This document shows, piece by piece, positions 33,591-44,461 of a DNA stretch of 64,000 bases (position 1 is the stretch's first letter; every line of letters starts with the position of its first letter). The translations under genes and the position numbers were made by a program. The DNA comes from Ottelia alismoides (lineage: Eukaryota > Streptophyta > Magnoliopsida > Alismatales > Hydrocharitaceae). The stretch spans positions 310,001 to 374,000 of the forward strand of contig JAZKJV010000086.1 in NCBI GenBank assembly GCA_037367405.1. The letters are read 5' to 3'. The notes below the pieces were generated by a model. The model had not been told where the DNA came from. It searched no databases and saw only the letters and a list, made by a program, of their open reading frames with translations.

Positions 33591-36500
33591 TCAGAACCAT
33601 TCAGGTACAATCCGTAAACCCATACTCATTACATGCTGGTCAAAAACCTTCTATGTAAGAGGTTTGGTAAGAGGATCAGCAATGTTGTCTCCAGAGGCCA
33701 CCTTGGTGATGATGATATCACCATGCTTTTGAATCTCTCGAATGATGTGGTATTTCCTTTCCACGTGCTTGCTCTTTTGGTGGCACCTGGTCTCCTTTGC
33801 TTGGGCAATGGCTCCAGTGTTATCACAGAGTAACAGGACAAGAGTATTAGAGGAAACTATGCCAACCTCCAAGATGAACTTGCGCAACCACACCGCCTCC
33901 TTTGCAGCATCTGATGCGGCAATGTATTCGGCTTCTGTTGTTGAATCCGTCGTAGTGTCCTGCTTCTTTCTTTTCTAGCTCACAGCACCACCGTACAACA
34001 TGAATACAAACCCTGATGTCGACTTTCGATCATCAATATCCGACTGAAAGTCTAAATTTGTATATCCCAAGACTTGGAGATCACCATCCCCATAGACCAA
34101 GATGTAATCTTGCGTCCGTCTCAGATATTTGAATATGTTCTTTACTGCATTCTAGTGTTTCTCTCCATAGCAGGATTGGTAACGACTTACCACTCCCACT
34201 GCATTGCAGATGTCTGGCCTAGTACACATCATGGCATACATCAAGCTTCCTACAGATGATGCGTAAGGGCATCGAGCCATGGCCTTCCTTTTCCTCAACA
34301 CTTTGAGGAGCCATCCCTTTGGACAGATGGATACCATGTCCGGGAGGAATCCTTTCTTTGAACTATCCCTACGGAATCGTTCTAGAATCTTCTTGATGTA
34401 TCCATGTTGTGATAATCCCAATATTCTCTTTTCTCGGTTTCTGAACAACTTCAGGCCCAAGATGTAAGAGGCTTCTCCAAGATCTTTCGTCTTGAAGGTA
34501 TGGGATAGCCAAATTTTCACACTGGTCATCATTCTTGTATCATTCCCAATGATAAGTATATCATCTACGTAAAGCACGATGAATACAATGGCACTCCCAC
34601 TAAGCTTCTTGTACACACAAGGTTCATCAGGATTCTGCACAAAATCATAACTCTTTATGGTTTCGTCAAATCTGATGTTCCAGCTACGAGAAGCTTGTTT
34701 GAGCCCATAGATGGATTTCTTCAGCTTGCATACTTTGCCATCCTCAGATATGAAGCCCAGGGGCAGCTCCATATAGATATCCTCCTCAAGGTATCCATTG
34801 AGGAAAGTTGTCTTGACGTCCATCTACCAGATGTCCTAGTCAAGAGATGCAGCTATAGCTAGCAGTGTCCTAATGGATTTAAGCGTAACCACATGAGAGA
34901 ACGTCTCATCGTAGTCGATGCCTTCTCTCTGTGTGTAGCCCTTGGCTACGAGCCGTGCCTAGAATGTCTCTACTTTCCCATCAGGTCCCCTTTTTCTCTT
35001 GAAGATCCATTTACACCCAATGGGCTTTACCCCTTTAGGTGGATCCTCTAGGTTCTATACACCATTCTTATGCATGGAGTCAATTTCTGACTTCATTGCT
35101 AGCATTTATCTATCCATGTCATGATCCACGAGAGCTTCATCAAATGAAGAAGGATCAATGTCAGTTTCACCTGACACATGGAATCCATAACTTTCAGGTG
35201 GTGCAGCCACCTCGAACTCCTTCGAAGAGGTATGGGTGTTTCATCTTCATTTATGTCTTCAGTTTCTGGTTCAGGATTCTCAGAATCCTCAGGGGATTCA
35301 ATGAGTTCCTCTACTTCATTTCTGTCTTGACCTTTAGGGAAATCATCCTCCAGAAATTTCACATCCCTAGAGACAAAAACCTTTTGGGTCTCCGGGTCAT
35401 AAAGCTGCTATCCAATACCATATTTAACATACCCAATGAAGTAGCACTCACGAGTGCGTGATTCTAGCTTATTTGCATACACGTTCTTCGCATGGACCAA
35501 GCATCCCCAAACCCTCAAGTGATTAACACTAGGTTTGGTTCCACACTAGAGCTCGTAAGGAGTCTTGGGTACAGACTTGCTAGGAATCTTGTTCAGGATA
35601 TATATTGTAGTCTCTACTGCATATCCCCAAAAACTAAGAGGTAAACGTGCTTTGCTCATCATTGAACGGACCATGTCCATGATGGTCATGTTGCATCTTT
35701 CAACAACACCATTAAGTTGGGGAGTTCCAGGGGGAGTGACATTGGAAACAATTCCATTCTCTTTAAGATATTCCTTGAATTCATCTGAGAGGTACTCACC
35801 ACCTCGGTCAGATCGAATTTGTTTGATCTTCCTATCGGTTTGGTTCTCACCCAAAGCCTTAAATTCTTTGAACTTTTCATAGGTTTCAGATTTATGACAT
35901 AGTAGGAAGATAAACCCATATCGCGAATGGTCATCAATAAATATCAAATAATATCGATATCCATTTCTAGTCGCGGTACTGAAGGGACCGCATACATCAG
36001 TATGTATTAGGTCAAGAATACCTTCGCGTCTCGTAACCTTGTTATTTTACCTCGAATGCAATGTTCACAAGTAGGTAAAGATTGAACCTCTAGAAAATCT
36101 AAAGTTCCATCCTTTATCAATCTATTAATCCTATCAACAGACAAATGACCAAGCCTTTGATGCCAAATCATATTCGAATGATTTCCATTCTCCCTGGATC
36201 TCTTAGGGTTTTAATTAACAGTGGTAGTGACATTTATGACACATTCATCAATGCACAATTCATAGAGTCCACCAGAAGTCAGAACACATTTCGCAATAAA
36301 TTTATCATAATGATTAATGACTAACTTATTACAGAACAGGAAGGAGTATCCATATCTAACAAGCTTAGATACAGATATGAAATTCCTCCTGACTTCAAGT
36401 ACATAAAGACACTCTTTAAGTACTAGGACTCGACCACTAGATAACAATAGTCTGCACGTCCTGATGGCGACTGTTGCAACACTTGCATCAGATCCCATCT

Positions 36501-36591
36501 GGATAACTATCTCCCCTTGCTCCAGATTCCAAGTTTCCTGAAACAAATACATCGAATTGCATACATGAATAGAAGCACCAGAATCTACAAC
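33591..36591 (-). pseudogene. pol: Copia-2 pol: protease, integrase, RT, RNase H (frameshifted)
   Basis: Protease DSGAS and GAG-pre-integrase domain (ISVSKL, SGGLYEL) lie at 36211-36591, in the gag frame but after a TGA where Trp is normally found just before DSGAS. The integrase core at 35546-35947, in another frame, shows Asp in FIDDHSRYG, Asp in RSDRGGEY and Glu in GVVERCN. RT at 34152-34823, in a third frame, has LYVDDILIIG near 34560, KLKKSIYGLKQ and CTRPDI. RNase H at 33651-33893 has CDNTGAIA and ADPLTKPL. At least two frameshifts plus extra stops (for example near 33978 and 34825) prevent a continuous polyprotein. The remaining pieces are well preserved, so decay is moderate. Confidence 0.88.
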
Positions 36592-37488
36592 TCAACTTCC
36601 TTCTCGTCCAACGAGAAAGCTAGTTTCAATGATGAAAGTAGATTTCATACCTACTGGGGCTTTACCTTTGTCAGCAGACTTGAGGTAATATGGGCAATTA
36701 CGCCGCCAGTGCCCCGGTTTCTTGCAGTGGTGACAGACATCGGAATTTTTCGATGTCATCAGTGTGGAAGCACTAGAAGATGAACCAACTCCTTGATTCT
36801 TCTTCTTTCTCTTCGGGGCTGGGCCCTTCCGAGAACCTTGCATCCGCCCGCGCTTTCCTTTCACTTGTGCAACCATTGCACTAGCAGAGGGGTTGTCCTT
36901 CTTCATGACGTCTTCTGTAGACTTCAATGCAGCTAATAGCCCAGCGTTAGTGAAATCACCTTTGCTCATGTGATAAGACACGACAAAGTTGTTGAAAGAC
37001 TTAGGGAGCGACAGGAGAATAAAATTAGCCTGCATGTCAGAATCCATGTAGGCTCCCAGGGTTTCCAATTTAGAGAGGTACCCAAATACTTTGAGTACGT
37101 GTTCTCTTACAGATTTCCCTTCCTGCATCTTGCAGCGAATAAGCTCTTTCATCACGTTGTATCGCTGTGTGCGGTTTATGTCACCGAACATTTCCTTCAG
37201 ATTCAGCATAATCTCTTTGCAAAGGTTCATTTCCACATGTTGCTTCTGAAGCACATTGGACAATGACCCAAGTATGTAACACCTTGCCAGATTATGGTCT
37301 TCATCATATTTCTCATTATATGATTTATCTTCTGCAGTCTTAGGGTTTGCTATCTTGTCCTTGCTCAGCACATAAGAGATGCGCTCCGCATATAGGACAA
37401 GTTCCAAATTTCGAATCCAATCCGAATAATTTGGTCCGGTCAACTGGTTGACATCCAGGAGCCTGCTAAGTGGGTTCACGAACTTCAT
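36592..37488 (-). CDS. gag: Copia-2 gag (298 aa)
   Basis: Starts at an ATG and stays open to the TGA before the protease. It carries the copia gag (UBN2-type) pattern: PNYSDWIRNLELVL near residue 20, LNLKEMFGD near 95, then a basic Lys/Arg/Gly-rich segment near residues 210-230. A CCHC zinc knuckle with CHHCKKPGHWRRNC follows near residue 255. Forms the virus-like particle and binds RNA. Length is usual for the family when the frame ends before protease. The stop lies where gag-pol should continue, so this copy could make gag only. Confidence 0.9.
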   Translation of the reverse strand: MKFVNPLSRLLDVNQLTGPNYSDWIRNLELVLYAERISYVLSKDKIANPKTAEDKSYNEKYDEDHNLARCYILGSLSNVLQKQHVEMNLCKEIMLNLKEMFGDINRTQRYNVMKELIRCKMQEGKSVREHVLKVFGYLSKLETLGAYMDSDMQANFILLSLPKSFNNFVVSYHMSKGDFTNAGLLAALKSTEDVMKKDNPSASAMVAQVKGKRGRMQGSRKGPAPKRKKKNQGVGSSSSASTLMTSKNSDVCHHCKKPGHWRRNCPYYLKSADKGKAPVGMKSTFIIETSFLVGREGS

Positions 37489-39303
37489 TTTCTGAAATTA
37501 AGAATGCACTATATTAGAATATATAAATAATTATATCTTCATTTTAAAAGAATTATTTGATTAAGGCATTTTTAATAAAATTTGTCTTGCCATGTCAACT
37601 TTGAAAGATTATTCCCTTATTTTCTTTCAAAGCAAGAGATACACTTACCGCTATATCTCAAGCAAGATATGAGATCTCCTCTCTATTCTTATCACATCCC
37701 AATAATATGAGAACATGTGACTTGAATAAGAGAAGCGGGAACACATTCCTCCTTGCAAGTCCAACTTGAATTTCCCAATTTGATCTTTAACACTCAGGCC
37801 CACCACCCCTAAGATGATGTTGACCCATTATTAATTGAACCAACCGTCAACAGGGATAAAACTCACTATACGCAATCCAATATCGCCCCAATAATATGAG
37901 GACCCGATATTGGGGTCATTACGTATACGACCTTACTCTCTCGAGAAGCAAAGAACACGATCCAATTAAATCATATGCAGGATCTGTCACTTCGGACATG
38001 CGTCTCCTATACACAACAACTAGCGACGGAATCCTTTGCTTTGACGGGAGACCATAGATGTCACTTATGTGATCCTACATCTCATATTCAAATTGAATAA
38101 TTAATTATCGTGAATCATATGCACATATTTAACTCTTCCAAGGGAAATACACATCTATTTATAATAAAGTGTTAATTGGATATAATTAATTCAATCACAT
38201 TAAATTAATCATTAATCCAATCATCAATCAACAAATTTGATTATTACTTGATTAGTAGGTATAATCTCAAAGTACGTATTATTCGAATTTTAATAATTAG
38301 AAAAATACACATCGACTTTCTCCGGTATTATCCAGTCCCTACCCGCTGTCATGGCCAGTACCAACGAGAGTGGGATGGACCACATACGTTGCAACCCGCG
38401 ACCCCAATGCTCTCTAACTAGGCACCATATCCACCTCAGAAAAGGATAATACCAGATAGACCTCCATGTACTTTGAGATGCTCATCGGTTTTTCAACCGA
38501 AATTATACCATATAATATGCATCAAAGCCATTTTGATTATATTATAAGGAGATTTGCAAAACAAATCCCCAATCCAATTCAAGAAAGAGGGCTTTTCATG
38601 TAAAAGTTGTCCTACAACTATTGTAGGATAAACTAAGGTTTTTCATGAAATCAATGTTTCTTGATGAACCAATGATCAAGATCAATTATCTCATCATTGT
38701 GATTTAGGAAAATGTCATTCAATGAAATAATTATGTCTTTAAATATTTCACAAATATTCATCACTAATTATTTCAGAAAATTAACAATTAATTTTCATCA
38801 CCATATTTGAATGACTTATCACAAGGTTCATGATCAAAAAAATGCCAATTTCCAGTAGTGACCTCCCATCACTAAAATTAACTTATCTTGATCAATTTAA
38901 ATCCAAAAAATGCAAACTCAGTTTCCTAAGATTGTCTATTTGATTTATTAAATAATCCAAGTGATAATTCATGCATTTCGAGGCGGATCAAAACAGTAAT
39001 TATCTCATTGATCACGTTCAGATCCACGGTTCATGCAATAGTGAATACATGCATATTCAAAAGACCACATCATGAGCAAATGAAGTCCAAATTTCACAAA
39101 CTCAGATCATATGGTTTCCTTAATTAATGGGAAATAAAATCCAATTGAAATTTTCGTGTTTAAACAATTTAAACAGTACCGAAAAAAATCAATTAGACAG
39201 AGGTGCGAAAATTCAAATGCGACAAAAAATTCCGCAACTCATTCAGGCCCAAGTCGTCCTAGGTCTATGGATCATAACCCACAGGTCCCAGGATCGGAAC
39301 CTG
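37489..39303 (-). other. Untranslated leader of Copia-2
   Basis: About 1.8 kb, non-coding, colinear with the two leader parts of Copia-1. Unusually long for a copia leader. No convincing ORF. Confidence 0.75.
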
Positions 39304-39315
39304 GCTCTGATACCA
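39304..39315 (-). promoter_or_regulatory. Primer-binding site, initiator Met tRNA (Copia-2)
   Basis: Coding-sense TGGTATCAGAGC, two bases inside the 5' LTR; the classic match to initiator Met tRNA. Confidence 0.93.
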
Positions 39316-39317
39316 CT

Positions 39318-41755
39318 TGAAGTATATTGTGAATCCTTAAGCGCATCACGGAAGCATGTCGATCGCATCGTATGCAATCGGGGCGACTAGTCGCTACATG
39401 CGACGGAAATTAAAATTTTAAATGTAAAGATGAAACCACATGATCACGAGAACACTTCTCGGATCGTTTCATCAAACCAAAAAAGTATAAGGAATACCTC
39501 TTGGAGTGTGGTTGTGATCGCGATATCCCAAACGAGAGATCCACCTGTCTCAAGTCCGTTCTACGAAGAACGCACTTGCGGGCACGATGATGAGTCGTTC
39601 CTTTCCCGCAATCTTTGTTGAAGATCCAATCGTCGGAGGCGAAGGCAAGATGCTCTCCTTCTCAATGTGCAAAGTGGGCGGCAACGTGAAATTAAGAGAG
39701 AGCCCAGTAGAGAATGAGAGAGAGAGAGTAATAGTCTTCTACAACTCTAGATGATGTACTTTGGAAGACTAGGCTAGTCCTCCTTTCATACTAGTTTGGG
39801 ATCCAATGGATCTCAATCCATGGGACACATAGATCCACCGGCCATGCTTGATCTATGTTATAATCAATGACTATAATTGTTGTTGGTTAAAACCAACAAT
39901 ATTTATTTATAATTAAATTAAATATATGTTGCAACATTATCAGCACATTTTTAATTTAACATAAACAAATTAGTTAAGAGATTAATCAAGATAATAAAAT
40001 GGAGATAATATTACCTCCTAAAAACAAGGGGCGCCACCCATGACTTTTTCATGGGTGACGCCACCTCCAAATTGGTGGCTTTTATCTCTCTTTTATCATA
40101 TCACATTATATCTTAATAATCTGTAATAACAATTATCAAAAATATCCACCAAATTAGTTCCAAATTACTTTGTTAAAATTTCAATCATGCCATTGAACAA
40201 TTGTGAATCATATTCACAATCCAACTAATTTGTAAATTACATTTTCAATTAATTAATTAATGTGAATCCAATCCACATTATTAATTAACAAATGCAATTT
40301 ACATAAATTCTCTCTCTTTAATATATATGTATATTTTAAATCATATTTATAATACACAAATATTATGAATAGCATTATCAACATTCTCTAATCCTTGATA
40401 ATTAAATCCTATTTAATTATCTTGGATAATAATTCTCACAATATGAATCCCATTCATATTATGCTTGATAATTAAATCTCATTTAATCATCAAGTCTTTC
40501 TTGCTTGGATATGAAGTTCATCAAATGAATCTTGAACCCCTTCAAGAATAATGTGCTTTCTCCGCATATACTAGGAGATAAGGACAGGGCGATTGTATTG
40601 TTCCACGTATAGTGACTTGGATGTTGAGATCTTTTCTCAAATCCAGATCGTACGAACCTCCCACAGATGCTTGATTAAATCAAGACTGCAAATCTAATCT
40701 TCTCATTGAATCTGAATCTCATTCAGACCAATGTCCAACACTTGGACTAAGATCAGATTGCTTCTCTACTGGAAGGAGTCACTAAAATCCAGACCTGTTT
40801 CATCACTCCCTTGGAATGGAAGCTCATGGATATACAATCGTTTATGATCACATCTCCCTCAGTTATTCCAAATACCTGTACATCCTGCATACTGGAAGAC
40901 CCATGGTCAACCCGAAGATTAAGATCAATATTATACTATCTTCTTCAGGGTTTGATCACTAAGTTTCTCAATCTTGGGCATTGGGAGTTGGTATCGATCA
41001 TATGATTTTCCAAAGCATATATCAAACCTTCAAATTCATGTCATGCTTCCAGAGCATGACGAGCATGCATGGATTTGATCGGTCCCAATACCTCATGAGT
41101 GAGCTCATGTCTTTCGGTTCATAAGTGAACCTGCATGATCCCTTTGAGAGATCGTATTGCTCATATGCCCTTATATGCACACCATCTCGCCGGTGTATAG
41201 ACCTTGGTTAGGTCATCAACCTATTGGTCTGCCAAATGTACATACTCAGACATATAGCAATACATCTGTCTCCGGTCAGAGGATGTGTGCCTATGCTGTG
41301 ACAACATTCAACATAGGACTTGGGTTATCTCGATCTCGTTAAGTCAACCCATTGACCTAACTAATCTGACACCTCCGAATCATTATTCCCATGTAGAGGA
41401 CCTGCAACGAGAGGTCGGTCAAATATCATCCTATGTGAGAAAGGATTGCCATCTCCTACTCAAGCTGGAGATCTTCTCTTAATAATCATTTGACGGTGCT
41501 TGATGAGTCCTATATCTAACTCCTTTGATATTCATCCAAACACCAGCCTCTATGATTCATTTAATGAATCAACAGCTATATGACTATCAAGATGGCCATG
41601 GTACATAACTCTAATTGTACAAAGGGACCTTATAGTGCATTCATTCATATAATTTCAGAAAGGGAGTGAAACATCAATAACTTTTATTGATAAACATAAA
41701 TATTACAATAACATTTATTGTAAGAATGGTTCGCCCAGGGCTCACATGTCCAACA
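39318..41755 (-). repeat. 5' LTR of Copia-2 (2438 bp)
   Basis: Twin of 31130-33575. The TATA box is changed to TATGAAAGG (near 39775-39783), which would weaken transcription from this copy. GA repeats about 39700-39730; hairpin 40030-40062. Confidence 0.93.
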
Positions 41756-41760
41756 TATAC
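41756..41760. repeat. Target-site duplication of Copia-2, right copy (TATAC)
   Basis: Pairs with TATAT at 31125-31129. Confidence 0.75.
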
Positions 41761-41777
41761 CATTCCTTTTCACTTCC

Positions 41778-41853
41778 CTATACTAAGCACGAGTTATGTC
41801 TTCATCGCTCTTGATTCACTCTGAGGACATCGTTCGAGCTAAGTATAGGGGGG
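41778..41853 (+). repeat. Polypurine-like hairpin H1 of Athila-B
   Basis: Arms 41778-41800 and 41826-41848 (about 18 of 23 positions pair), followed by GGGGGGTG. Cut off from H2-H4 by Copia-2. A similar ACGAGTTATG word recurs in inverted form near 41885-41897, so a larger fold is possible. Confidence 0.75.
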
Positions 41854-43416
41854 TGTCGTATATATTTCATATATACTTTAGCCATAACTCGTACTTTGTG
41901 TGAGTGTGTATATAAAAAAATGGCTAAAATCCACAAAAATTTAAAAAAAATCCCTTTTACATAAAATTCTTCTTGCACATAAATAGCTATTTATAAAAAT
42001 TATTGTTGTACAAATGATTGTAAAAATGATTTGTGTAAATAGTTTGTAAATATTTTGATATCAAAACTATGCATATAGTACAAAATTTTTGTAAAATGTT
42101 TGAAAAACAAAAATATTTGCAAAATTCTTGTGTAAGTTTTTGTAAATATTTTGCAATACTTTGCATTCATTTATACATCCTTGTTTTCAAACATTTTTCA
42201 AAAAAAATTCCCATTTGTAAAAATTTGCATATTTGTAAATATTTGTACAGTTTTCCAAATCATGGTTGACATTTAAACTGGCCTGGAATTAAATAGGAAA
42301 ATGGAGCTTGGTTAAGACCTTAATCCACCTAATTCTAAGAGGAACCTTATATGGATTAGGATTAAGACTTTTGAGTCTATTGGGACTTAATTCTTTGAGT
42401 CCACTAGGTTATGAGCATATGTCATCTTGATGAGCCTAAGTAGAGCACATAACAACGCACACATGACTCTCGAAGATAATGTCTTTACTTGCACCAGCAC
42501 TTTACACATAGCTCTCCACAGATGAGGTGGTGAGGAGGCAGTTTCCTTTGGCTTGGGGTAGCATATGAGGGCAGTACTGCTAGGCGGAACCTCTCTTCTT
42601 CTTATAGTGAATGAAGTGCATCTCAACTTGGTCTAGTGGTGATGAAGTCTAAAGACAGGAGTTGTGGGTTGCAATAAAGATTCAAAAGAGGGGTAGTCTA
42701 CTGGCTCAAGAGAAAAAACTCCTTATGTATATATGTTGCACCATGTAGATATGTTGTACATATGCACATCAAAAAAATGTGCAATGAAAGAAAAACTCCA
42801 AAAAAGTGGTGGGTATGATTGAAAATAAAATACCCACCGGTGTATATATAGCCAAATAAAGCAAAGCTTATGTTACACATGACCATCTCATGAAGCTTGC
42901 AGCGAGAGACTTAGCTACACTGGTTAGAGCTCCCAGGGATACATGGCTACACTGGTCATGGTCCATTCTCTTCCTCCCCCTCTTCTTGAGCAAGTTGTAC
43001 TTGAACTTAGAAGGGAATACCCCGCTCCTCGAGGAAAGAGTTGCTAGACTGAGGCATTAGAGTTACCTTGTTGAGGGAGGGTGCTTCTTTTTCATTTCTG
43101 AGGTGGGGAGCTACATATCACTTACATAGTACAACGAAAGATTCATGGTCATTAGAGTTTGTGTATGTAGACTTGTTCTGATCCGATTTATTGAGAAGTC
43201 TTTGACCATAGATTGGTGGAACATAGAGGCTATTGAGTTTTAAGCTTAAGTCCAAGTAAGGTTCCGACAATTTAATAATCCAATGGTCTGACTGAGCTCC
43301 ATATTTCAATTTAATGAAGGAAAGTTTAATAATCAACCTTGATTTCCCATCTTTTTCTTTTTCTTTCCCTTTTCACTTCTTTTTCAAATAAGTGTTTGCT
43401 AAGGGACTAGAAAAAG
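41854..43416 (+). other. Conserved non-coding 3' module of Athila-B
   Basis: Colinear with 9431-10981 of A in the opposite orientation. Contains an AT-rich tract with repeated TTTGTAAA words (41990-42250), the 47-nt block (42664-42709), two direct copies of GCTACACTGGT (42913 and 42945) and a GGGAATACCCCGC element near 43013. No ORF is supported. Confidence 0.7.
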
Positions 43417-43431
43417 TAAAGTATAAGGGGG
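43417..43431 (+). promoter_or_regulatory. Polypurine tract of Athila-B
   Basis: AAAGTATAAGGGGG directly before the TG of the 3' LTR. Confidence 0.85.
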
Positions 43432-44213
43432 TGATGAATCCTCATTCATCACTCTTTATTCCTTTATTTTAGCTAAAAATCTTTGCAAAATACCATGTAA
43501 ATACTTGTAAATATAATAAATTATCAAACTGCATACTCTGTGTAAATAGCAATAATTAGCATGTTTTTGTGCAAAAATAGGAATAAAGAAATAAAGAAAA
43601 AGAGGGAAATATTTAGAATAAATATTGAGTGACTGAACCCAAGGGAGGGACATGATTGGTCTGACCGCAAAATAAAACAAGTAGAGAGAGATAGGGCCAT
43701 TCACCTTATATTCCCCCTTCATGTATATATCGTATTTTATTTTCATAAAACAAAATTAAAAAAGGGTTTTCATTAATTTGTATATATTTCTAAAAATAAA
43801 AATAAAAAAATAAAATAAAAATAAAAAGAGATAATTTTTCTCTCTCACCGATGTATATAACATGTATATATGAACATATACCTATTTATTCTACCCTTGT
43901 AAATAAACAATAAAATCAAAAAAATTATTTTATATCCTAAATTTTATGTTATAAATAAATAAAATATAAAATTGGGATAATTGTACAAAAATAAGCCAAT
44001 AAAAATAAAAATGAAAAAATACCTAGGTATTTATACTTGTATATAATAATATATTACGTATATACATTAATTTATTTTTCGAAAAAATAAATAAAAATCA
44101 TAAAAATATTTTAAAAAAATAATAAATATTTTTCATATTGTAATTCTTTTTAAATAAAAACATTTACTATTTTAAAATGAATTTATAAATAATTTTGGGC
44201 TTGGAATTTTTTG

Positions 44214-44247
44214 ATTGGTCCACGGGAGAGTGTTGACCCCCGGTCAA
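44214..44247 (+). promoter_or_regulatory. CCAAT (reverse) and paired W-box of Athila-B LTR
   Basis: ATTGG at 44214, then TTGACC-CCC-GGTCAA at 44233-44247, about 210 bp upstream of TATAAAA at 44455. Same order as in A, C and E; no G-box here. Confidence 0.55.
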
Positions 44248-44454
44248 CTCCCCCCCCCCCCCCCCGGACCACATCCTTCGCGAACCCCGTTTCGACCCGA
44301 TTTCTTCGCATTTTCCTGACGTGATCCGCCTCCCATTTTCCCATACCCTGCCTCCAACTATCGACGAGCAATCCATGATCCACGCCCGATCTTCTTCTTA
44401 GGGGTCTGAACCTCGATTGCGCACCTGACTCCCATCTTCTCGGACCCCTACCAG

Positions 44455-44461
44455 TATAAAA
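44455..44461 (+). promoter_or_regulatory. TATA box of Athila-B LTR
   Basis: TATAAAA in GC-rich context, followed by a pyrimidine-rich stretch. Confidence 0.6.

Larger units (their letters stand above)
31130..41755 (-). mobile_element. Copia-2: complete but inactive Ty1/copia retrotransposon, 10.6 kb
   Basis: LTRs at 31130-33575 and 39318-41755, polypurine tract 33576-33590, pol 33591-36591, gag 36592-37488, leader, Met primer-binding site 39304-39315. Domain order gag-protease-integrase-RT-RNase H defines Ty1/copia; the 2.4-kb LTRs suggest the Angela/TAR/Tork side, but I cannot settle the lineage. In the first 160 bases the LTRs differ at about 6%, so it is older than Athila-A. Confidence 0.93.

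Noticed and set aside
44250..44265. Run of 16 C next to the paired W-box of B as a functional element
   Set aside because: Homopolymer length is prone to slippage and sequencing error; A and C have only short G/C runs here.
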